Positions 47,057 through 55,608 of a DNA stretch of 64,000 nt are shown one piece after another. Below the pieces are notes generated by a model. The model searched no databases. It was not told the origin of the DNA and worked only from the letters and a program-made list of their open reading frames with translations. Both the position numbers and the translations under genes were made by a program. This DNA comes from Xanthostigma xanthostigma (lineage: Eukaryota > Arthropoda > Insecta > Raphidioptera > Raphidiidae), in contig OY754467.1 of assembly GCA_963575645.1 (NCBI GenBank), positions 7,750,001 through 7,814,000 on the forward strand, read 5' to 3'. Numbering within the stretch: position 1 is the first letter of the stretch; every line of letters starts with the position of its first letter.

Positions 47057-47508
47057 TTATTGAAATCGAATAAGTAGTTTCGATTTCCTCCTACATCCTA
47101 ACTTACCAACTTTACTTCTTTATAATATTAGTATTGATAAGAATTGTATTTTGTAACAATTGTTTCACACAACACGGTGGCTTCGGCAGACAAAGATCTT
47201 CAACTTCTGCCTCAATCGAAAAATGTGTTTTTATATTTTGTAACAAGTTTTTTCTGAGACAAAAAAAATGTATTTCGCATGGTGGGAGAAATGGAACATT
47301 TACGGTGGAAGAGACGGGAAAGTAACGTTTTTTTACAATGGGTTGTGCAAATTAGGTATGGGAATTATTTCCTTTTTTCATAAAAATGATTTAAAAAATG
47401 GAAATTGTAATTATACTTGAGCATACCTGTTGAATGGCGAAAAAAATATCAATAAATCATTTCATTCACAAAGAAAAGAAATTAATTTATATAGGATAAC
47501 TAGCGGCC

Positions 47509-47845
47509 CTGTACGTGCTTCGCTACGTATAAAGTGAAATAATAAAACAATTTAATTGGAACATCTATCTATCTATTTTATTTATTTTAAAATATACATA
47601 GACGTATATGTGTGTATGTCGAGCACTCCGGCTGCGCCGTCGTGCCCGGTGCAAAAGAACGAATGGGGAAGGAAGAAAAAAAATTTAGGGGTGGACTACC
47701 CCTAACATTTAGGGGGATGAAAAATAGATGTTGGCCGATTCTCATAGATACCGGATAAGCACAAAAAATTTCATCAAAATCGGTCAAGCCGTTTCGGAGG
47801 AGTATGGCAACGAAAACTGTGACACGAGAATTTTATATATATAGA
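47509..47845 (+). repeat. LINE-like tail relic
   Basis: 'tagcggccctgtacgtgctt' start; 'tttcatcaaaatcggtcaag', 'ccgtttcggaggagtatggc' near the end. A reverse-oriented relative is at 53660-53820. Confidence 0.55.
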
Positions 47846-47924
47846 GATTAATTCATAAAGAAAACAAATTAATTTATAAAAAAATTCATTAAAGAGAAAA
47901 GATTAGTATTTTAAATAAGAAAAA

Positions 47925-48155
47925 TCGCAGGATTGTGGACAAAAAGTTATTTATTTAGTGTACGACGTTTCGTCTATAGATTTAGACTTTTTCAAGTACA
48001 AATGTGAAAATTTAAAACAATAATTATGAAAATAAACATTAATTACTAACCATAGCAATTAACAAAAGTTAAGGTATAGTTAAATCTATAGACAAAACGT
48101 CGTATACTAAATAAATAACTTTTTGTCCACAATCCTGCGATTTTTCTTATTAATT
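47925..48155. repeat. Foldback repeat with hammerhead-like core
   Basis: Arms of ~60 bp: 'tcgcaggattgtggacaaaa' and 'ttttgtccacaatcctgcga'. Minus strand of the left arm reads CTTGAAA, A, A-GTCTA, AATCTA, TAGAC, GAAACGTC, with a perfect 5 bp stem II. The mirrored right-arm version has AAAA for GAAA. Confidence 0.75.
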
Positions 48156-48354
48156 AGCTCGATGGACACGATATCTAATATATATTAGTATTTTTGTTTA
48201 TAATGAACAAACTCAAAAACAACTGGACCGATTTTAAAAATTCTTTTACTAATAGAATGCTACATTATCACTGAATAACATAGGCTATATTGTTAATCGA
48301 GTTAAATTAGGGATCTCAACGAAGACTCCAATAATTAATGTAATCCAAGGTGCA

Positions 48355-48507
48355 AGAAATATATAATATAAAACTCAAAATTTGTCCGTCTGATAAAAAC
48401 TTTTGAACGCAACATTCATCTCGGTAAACTAAGATGAACGCGCGTATTCATGTCCCTCCTCCCTATTCGATCTTTTGCACCCGGGTGAAACCGGGATGGA
48501 CCGCTAA
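48355..48507 (-). mobile_element. Repeat 'C', fragment
   Basis: Only the 5' part in reverse orientation: 'aacttttgaacgcaacattc', 'gcacccgggtgaaaccggga'. Confidence 0.7.
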
Positions 48508-48606
48508 TAAACCAAAAAGTATTAAATTTCATTCATAAAGAAGAATTCGTTCATAAAACATAAAAACTGATTCGTAAAGAGGGAATAATCATGAAGAAGA
48601 AAAAAC

Positions 48607-49066
48607 GAGTGTGCTTTACACCACACGACTGAAGTAAAACTTCTTCCTGTCATAATTTGTTATTATTCACCCGAAAATCCACAAAATATGAACTTTAAAA
48701 TGAATTTACAATTTTATTTACTTTAAACGTAGAATATTTAATGTATTGAACAAAATATTACTTTTTTCTGTCACCCGATAGCGCCACTGGCAAGTAAAGT
48801 ATGTTTCATTCTATTGTTAGTACTGCTTATATTTTCGACCACCTGATGGCGCCACTAGCCAGTGAAGTATTTGTTTCGGCCACCTGATGGCGCCACCATC
48901 CAGTGAAGTATTTGTCATCCTCTTTCTATCTTCACTAACTCATATCTCTCTCTCTCAACTTCCGTTCGCCTCGCCCGATCACAGTTTCCGTAAATCTCTC
49001 TTCACGCATTCACCAGCTTACCTACTCTCCAAATCAAGCGTGCGTAAAGAAGTTTTACTTCAAAAA
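48607..49066 (+). mobile_element. Element 'E', copy 2
   Basis: cgagtgtgctttacaccaca start and 'gtaaagaagttttacttcaa' end as in copy 1. It has a direct duplication of 'cacctgatggcgccac' (48840, 48880) instead of the 38 bp minisatellite. Isolated right ends occur at about 20653 and 52485. Confidence 0.8.
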
Positions 49067-49448
49067 ACCATTCATAAACCTTAAATTACATAAACGTTAA
49101 TCATACAGAATTTTCTATATTCTAATTAAACATTAATGGCCAGCTATTACTAGCATAAATAGAAATGCTTATAATATAATTAGATCGCAAGATAATAGAG
49201 AGAATGGAATTCATTTTGGAGTAACAATAAAGTTTTGTGTTTTAACGCTCATCTCACTACAATGCATAAATTAACTCAAATGGAAATAAAGATAATGGAA
49301 AACACGCAGTGATGGAGACTGGAGCCAACTCGTTATTCTGTTAAGGTAAATGATATATACGAGCTTTCAAAGTATAGGTACCTATAGCTCGTGACAAAAA
49401 CATACAAGCTTTTTGAAAGGGCTTATCATATATATATTAATACGCTAA

Positions 49449-50020
49449 AGTTAAAGATGTTTGCCTCCCTTTCTAGAAAAAACCTCACAATTTCTCCACA
49501 TAAATTATATATCATTTTACAGATAATTGCTTGCTCTACTGACATCGACAACTAAAAAATTTATTTTGCTTTTGTTTTTGTAAATTAATTAAAATACAGC
49601 AACGCTGAACAACGTCTGCCATCTGACGGCTTTAATTTTGAAACAACGTCAGCACTTCGATCTGTCGTCTGACCTTCATATTGTAATACAACAGACACAA
49701 TACTGCATACTGCCATGACGGTTTTAATTTTGAAACAGCGATCAACGCTGAACAACGTCACAGCAATGCTGCATGATGCTATCTGACGGCTTAGCTCAAC
49801 GCTTTTGCTACTTGCGTCTCTATATGACAATTTTAGTAAAATATTTCTTCGATCTGTCATCTGAGCTTCATATTGTAATACAACAAAAAGAAGAACGTTA
49901 TAAGCAGTGTGCAAAATTAGAAACGAATTGAATACCTTCAATCATATTTAAAAAATAATTTTTTAAAGTGATAATTATTATACTTATTTAGTGCGAATAA
50001 TTCGCACAGGTCACACTAGT
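49449..50020 (+). mobile_element. Non-autonomous repeat 'B', copy 3 (long form)
   Basis: Nearly identical to copy 2, including the internal duplication, so the two long forms share a more recent ancestor than either does with copy 1. It is followed within 10 bp by repeat C (50030). Confidence 0.85.
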
Positions 50021-50029
50021 ATCTTATAA

Positions 50030-50366
50030 TAGCGATCCCGCCCCGTTTCACCCGGGTGCAAAAGAACGAATGGAGGGGACCTAAGTACGCACATTCATCT
50101 TCGTTTACCGAGATGAATGTTGTGTCCAAAATGATGATCGGAGTTACTGTTCAAAAGTTTTTGTCGGGCGGACAAATTTTGAGTTACATTTTGATGCTCC
50201 GCTCCTATTGGTCGTAGCGTGATATTGTATAGCCTATAGCCTTCCTTGATAAACAGACTATCCAACAAAAAAATTTTTTTCAATTCGAACCAGTACCTAG
50301 TTCCTAAGATTAGCGCGTTCAACCAAACAAACAGACAGACTCTTCAGCTTTATATATTAGTATATA
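50030..50366 (+). mobile_element. Repeat 'C', short form
   Basis: Starts 'tagcgatcccgccccgtttc' and ends 'ctcttcagctttatatatta'. It directly follows repeat B copy 3. Confidence 0.8.
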
Positions 50367-50369
50367 GAT

Positions 50370-50960
50370 ATCGACGAGGTTGGAAACATTGCTTGAACGT
50401 CTGCTGGCCGGCAGGCTGGGTACGAGCCTGGAAATGACGTCACTGCGGGCTCGCCTGCTAGCTCACAAAATAGATTCTTGCTTGGCCCTCTGCTTGCTCT
50501 GAGCAAGAACCAATCAGGAAACGGTATCTTGTCACGTAGGCGACTTGAACAAACGCCCACAAACAAACACTGTGCCATGGTGTGGGTTCTGTTCAGAGAC
50601 AATAAACGTCCACTTTTGAGACCTTTCTATCACTGCGCGCGCACCGAACCTACCTACAAAACAAGCTTGAAAAGAAGTCTCGTGTGAAGCGAGTACGTAA
50701 GAAAACCAGCGCTAAAAAACTAGTAGTCAAAACTAGCGGCAAGTCCAGCCTCGTGTGCTGCACACGGGGCTGGTTTTGCCGCTAGAATCACTGCTGGAAC
50801 TTGTGCGGGCTGCGGGAATGGAAATGACGTCACTGCGGGCTCGTGTGCGAGATCACAAAATGGATTTTAAAACTAGAACCGATTATAAAACTCATTCGAA
50901 ATGCAACCTTTCGATTATTCTTAAGCTAGGGTGGAAGCACCGGTGCTAGGAATGAAATCA
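50370..50960. other. GC-rich island with duplicated CRE palindrome
   Basis: Markedly richer in GC than its surroundings. ggaaatgacgtcactgcggg occurs at 50430 and 50820, each holding the CRE octamer TGACGTCA. 50733-50785 is a tight inverted repeat (actagcggcaagtccagcct / gctggttttgccgctag). Open frames on both strands look incidental. Could be an unrecognised transposon or a promoter-like piece. Confidence 0.5.
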
Positions 50961-51342
50961 CTTGAGAGATTATGGATTATAGACGCTCGGCAACCGAGAT
51001 TAAAGTTTTGTTTAATAAAAAGGATAAGTAACTCGGAGAGCCATTCCTCCATTCCAGTATTTTTATGTTACATAACGATAACGTATGTAGTACATGTTGC
51101 TGGAAGGCATCCAAATACACGATGCCATTAAAGCTTTATTGATGTCCGTAGAACTGCATGAATGTTGTACCTGCTGACCTGTGCAGCGCGCACGGAAGAA
51201 TACAGTGTTCATAAACATTAATTCGATTTTAGCACCGCCTTTATAATAGCTTTTCGGCCCGGCTTCGTTCGGGGAAATTTTAATTTGACAACCTCTCGTA
51301 TATATGTAGAAATTTTACGTTAAAAATGAAAATATGAATTGA

Positions 51343-51471
51343 TATTGGGATCCGCGATATAATAAAATGCCAAATCATCTAAAAGATGAACCAAATAAAA
51401 ATAAATTTAAAAGGGAATTAAAAATATACCTGTCGGGACTTAGTAGTTATTCTTTAAAAGGAATACTGTAA
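51343..51471 (+). pseudogene. Non-LTR retrotransposon RT C-terminus
   Basis: Encodes YWDPRYNKMPNHLKDEPNKN, then KFKRELKIYLSGLSSYSLKG and a stop. The pattern YN-x-x-P-x-x-LK-x-...-FK-x-x-LK-x-YL is the last conserved stretch of many Jockey/CR1-like LINE reverse transcriptases. Nothing upstream is conserved. The 3' UTR ends 'aaataaagagttttattatt' at about 51885 and is split by a hAT MITE. Confidence 0.7.
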
Positions 51472-51503
51472 ATTAATTTTATGACGCTATTTATACTGTG
51501 TAG

Positions 51504-51849
51504 TAGAGCTGTAAAAGTAACGAGAAATTGTGTACCCGTATGTATTCGTTACTTAAAGAACCAGTACCCGTTACTTTCGTATCGTTACGTTACTCGTTAC
51601 TTTTCATACGACATACAATCGTGTACTAAGTAGCATCAAGCATGTATAAGCATCGCAACGAGGCGCGTCGCATACGTGATACGGTATGACTTCGTTCGTA
51701 TAACGTATAACCGCATTAAACGAGTCGAACTGAAATGGATGCGAAAGATGCGAGTAACGAAATGAATTTGTAAGTAACGATTCGTTACTTCGAGTCAGAC
51801 GATGTACCCGTTACTCAGTAACGAATACGTACGGTTTGTTACAGTTCTA
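51504..51849. mobile_element. hAT MITE nested in LINE 3' UTR
   Basis: A 346 bp element, TIR tagagctgtaaaagtaacg / gtttgttacagttcta. 8 bp target duplication CTGTGTAG (51496-51503) and CTGTGTGG (51850-51857), one mismatch. The interior repeats 'cgttactt' and 'aagtaacg' words. Confidence 0.92.
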
Positions 51850-51899
51850 CTGTGTGGTAAACCAAATAAAGAGTTTTATTATTATTATTTATAGACTAC

Positions 51900-52650
51900 T
51901 CTAGCTGACGGCGAAACTAAAATCCGGTAAACAATAAACATGATTATACTGTGAATCGTGAATCTTTATATTATAATAATAAATAAATAATAATTTATAA
52001 ATAAATCAATAATTAGTTTTTAATTGAAGCGAACAAAATTAAAAAATGGCTCATTATGGAACCTGCGAAGTTTTGAAACATAAAGTTCGTCTGTATTGTA
52101 CTTTAAAGGCTGAAATAGTATTACGTCATTTTAATACATATTTTACCAAGTAGATATTATACTTAGTCTTAATATTGAAATCTTAATTTATTAATTAAAT
52201 AGTTATTATTATTAATTAACGTTAAGAATTTTGATAGAAAAAAAAACCCTTTGCACTCCGGGAGTGCCGGCAGAATTGAAAACTTGAATATTAACGTCTT
52301 ATGAATTTTCGATCAAAATGGTTTGTATCATAGATTTCATTTTTATGTACGATATTCAACGCTAGATGTCTAACGTTGTATAAATAAAAGTTTTCGTCTT
52401 ACGCATTTTCGATCAGGACACGTGACCCTGACGCGAGTTTAACATTTTTTACCCATTATAAAAAAAGTGTACAACGCCGCTAAAGAAGTTTTCACTTCAA
52501 AAATAAAGTTATCTTCAAACTGAAAATACATGACGACAGATGACTATTTTTAGGTTAGGAACTTACCTGTTGCAATAAAGAAATGTTTCAATAATATGTT
52601 TGCAACGTTCCTGAACACTGAATTGATATAATATCTATTTACACCTTTTA
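51900..52650. other. Unassigned, with an element E-like right end
   Basis: 52250-52510 carries 'ctttgcactccgggagtgcc' and ends 'gccgctaaagaagttttcac', so it may be a diverged relative of element E. The rest is not recognised. Confidence 0.45.
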
Positions 52651-52661
52651 TTTCATGTGGA

Positions 52662-52950
52662 TTACTCTTTAAATTGAAAGTTTGTTAACAGAGCATTAAA
52701 ATTCACCTTACTTGAAGGTTCTGTTTCAGAAGAATTTTTCCCTAATTTTATGATATGACCGGCATTAAATACACGTTCCCCTTCGAGAAAATTCCTTTTT
52801 CGATGATTTGTATCAGCCCAATCACATATTGTGTTGATACTTATCATTTTATTGCATTTCAAACAATTCACAATTGCACTGTATACTATAGGGACTGTGG
52901 GAAATTATACCACATCGTCGCCATGCTTTTAACGGATCCCAATTGAATTT
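52662..52950 (-). pseudogene. Unrecognised protein fragment, possibly transposon-derived
   Basis: Minus-strand open frame with NCLKCNKMISINTICDWADT, then KRNFLEGERVFNAGHIIKLG. The mixed-polarity composition and the GERVFNAGHI stretch look like real protein, unlike most open frames here. It is open upstream of the Met to about 52940. It may be part of a DNA-transposon protein of the MULE/SWIM kind, but I cannot name it. Confidence 0.3.
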
Positions 52951-53449
52951 TATTTTTCTTTGTTTTTTTCACGATTGAAATTTGTTGGTCACAAATAGCC
53001 GTGTCCTTGCACAGTGCCGTCGATGTTTCACTGTTTTGGAGTCACACAATAACAATAATTTTTAAAAGCAATAAAATTATATTGTACGTGACTTTATTGG
53101 AATTTTTGTTCATTCAGAGATATATTATGTTTCTTCTGTCTTGGTCTATCGATGTTACGACAATACTTAAAAAGTAATCAGACGATATTTCCTGTCGTTA
53201 TTATAATGCAAAGATAATGATCAACACAACTGGACAAATAGGTGTCAAAGACGAGCTGTAACCGTCAATAATTGCACGGTGGGAAGTTTGATGATGACAC
53301 AGACAAACATTGACAGACTTTTCTGGGAAGTGCGGATGCACAAACACCTAGAGCTCGCGCCATATTGGTACATCGATCCAAGGACACACATCCACAGAAC
53401 TGTATACAGGAGGATTTTTGTCAGAAGAGAATTTGATTCATGTTGAAGT

Positions 53450-53655
53450 TTCCCTCAATAATTCCAGATAAATATCGAGATGGTGCCTTATTCAAGGCCA
53501 TGGCCGATTACCTGTCAAACTCTTATATATGCTCAAAATGTGCCTACCTTATCCTAATGTTCTAAAATTCCTTTATTCGCCCATTGCTATTAATTAAGTG
53601 GAAGTTTAAAAATGTAAAAAATAACGGGAAGTGTGGTAAATGGAAAAAATAGTAA
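53450..53655 (+). mobile_element. SINE-like repeat, copy 2 (body only)
   Basis: Reverse-complement match of 6165-6350: tccctcaataattccagata, 'aaggccatggccgattacctgtc' (read in parts) and 'cccattgctattaattaag'. The tRNA-like head is absent. Confidence 0.65.
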
Positions 53656-53996
53656 TGACGCGAATCACGTCTGTTAAAATCTCGTGTCACAGTGTTTGCT
53701 AGCGAACTCCTCCGAAACGACTTGACCGATTTTTATGAAATGTTTTGTGTATAATTGGTAGGTCTGAGAATAGGTCGTAGGCATTTTTTTATACCCCTAG
53801 GTGATAAGGGTGACCCTCTTCAGAATTTTTTTTTATTTTTTTTATGATTTGCCATTAAAATTTACTTATAACCCTAAATTTTCACCGATCTACCACCAAC
53901 CCCTATTTTTTAATAGCGATATTAGTATTTTTACTTTTATCCACAGGTGCGCAATAGGGGTGCAAGATGGCAATATAACGGTATATTTTTTTTGTT

Positions 53997-54215
53997 GGTA
54001 GCCCATTTATCGAAGAAGGCTATATGCTATATAATATCACGCTACGACCAATAGGAGCGGAGCATCAATGAAAAATGTTGAAAAATATAACTGAAAATAT
54101 GTCCGTCCGACAAAAACTTTTGAACGGTAACTCCGATCATCATGAAATTTGGACACAACATTCATCTTGGTATACTAAAATGAACGCGCGTACTCATGTC
54201 CCTCCACCCCATTCT
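53997..54215 (-). mobile_element. Repeat 'C', truncated copy
   Basis: Reverse orientation: 'cccatttatcgaagaaggct', 'acgctacgaccaataggagc', 'cggtaactccgatcatcatg'. The gcggtcccgc end is lost. Confidence 0.75.
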
Positions 54216-54589
54216 AAATAATACTAAATAATATTCATGTTACAAACTTACGTTAATAAATATTTTGAATAAAATAATAATATAAATTGTTAAAAAATTA
54301 TTTCAACAATTTTGTAGATAGCTCTTTTATGACGGGCGCTGTCCATAATGATTTAAATAAATTAATGAATGCAGAAAAATACCATTTAACTGCACGTGTT
54401 AATCGAACATCCGATCAAAGCACGTCTGTAAATATTAAATACGGCTACTTAATAATATCGATTTGTCGATATCGATGAATTATGAATCAGAGACTAAAAA
54501 TAATTTTCATTCATATTTGCAATGTTGAATAAATAAAAAAATGCCTGTACACTTCCTCAGCTGTTTCCGATAATTAGTTGAACAACAAA

Positions 54590-54965
54590 TTCCAGCCAAT
54601 TGGGCGACGGGACCATTTCAACTTCAAAAATATTGACATTTGATATATACCTAGTATAATAAAGAAAATAAAAGTTCTGATATCGCGTGAGTTGACGCGG
54701 GTAATGACTAGTATTCAATATGATATTTGCTATTCGTTGCCGTGGTTACCTACATAATAGGTTCCACGTCGTGTAAAAATTAATCAAAGCATGCTAACTA
54801 GTTTATTTCAGACAGATCTACAAAACAAAAGAACAGCCAATTTTTTTTTATTTTCAAAATATTTCCGGACCTATAGAGTTTTGAAAAACATTTTTTAAAT
54901 GAATCTTTCTTGAAATAATAAATAGAATAATAAGGCGTTAAGAAAAGCATACCATTATTATATAA
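54590..54965 (-). repeat. Repeat 'D', copy 4 (partial)
   Basis: Reverse orientation: 'gccaattgggcgacgggacc', 'tctgatatcgcgtgagttga'. The gcgcatgcgc half is missing. A further 60 bp scrap lies at 43277-43335. Confidence 0.8.
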
Positions 54966-54974
54966 AAACCACCG

Positions 54975-55500
54975 TTATAGCTAGAAAATACAATCCCGAG
55001 AATGTTTTTCAATCCCGGGATTACGGGATTTTTGATACGTAATCCCGGGATTCCAGGGCTATCCCGGGATTAGACTATGTGGTTTATAATTGGGCTCAAA
55101 TGTAAAAAACTTGAGTAATTTCTTAAAAAATGTTTTTAAAAACGTTGCACAACACAAATCACAATATAGTAAGAAAATAAAATAGACAAAACAAAAAAAT
55201 ATTTACTTTTGCAAGAAATCAAAAAGACAACACAAAAAAACTATTCAGAATTAAGAAAATACAATCGCAGAAATATCAAAGCATCCAATGTTTGACTTCC
55301 AAGCCTGCTTCGTAGTTTATTGCCAAAATAAGCTGAAAACGCTCGATCAGGTTCTGCGCTCGTTGGAGGAATAGACAATAGATACTTATATGCCGTTTCT
55401 AAGTGATATCCACGAACTCCTCCATTTTCGAACAGGCTTATTTCACGTCTAATATTATTTGCCAACCCTGATTCATTTTTACTTGTACTTCAGGATCTGG
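54975..55500 (-). mobile_element. hAT transposon relic, 3' end
   Basis: Contains the hAT C-terminal dimerisation domain (55241-55465). Next to it is a cluster of 'aatcccgggatt' palindromes at 54992-55070, typical of subterminal repeats in some hAT elements. The 5' part is missing. Confidence 0.75.
55241..55465 (-). pseudogene. hAT transposase C-terminal (hATC) dimerisation domain
   Basis: A 74-residue open frame with YLLSIPPTSAEPDRAFSAYF, then NKLRSRLGSQTLDALIFLRL and a stop shortly after. The L-SIP-TS-x-x-x-x-RAFS-x-x-G/F and LRS-RL-x-x-x-TLDAL-FLR-YF pattern is the hATC signature. In full elements this domain mediates transposase dimerisation. The N-terminal zinc finger and RNase-H-like catalytic core are absent. 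Confidence 0.88.
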
Positions 55501-55608
55501 AGATTTCATATTCTTACATATCGTACCGCGTATTTAAGGATTGTTTTTGTCGTTATGCGTAATAAATAATATTAATATATAATCTAGGCAAGGTAATTGT
55601 CAAGGCGC

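Larger units (their letters stand above)
46302..47125 (+). repeat. Repeat 'I', interrupted copy
   Basis: The left part to about 46460 and the right part from about 47057 together match 21263-21488. The break is filled by repeat E. Confidence 0.75.

Noticed and set aside
50095..50687. Several overlapping open frames of 63-81 residues on both strands
   Set aside because: They fall in repeat C and the GC-rich island, where stop codons are rarer by composition; none has conserved residues.
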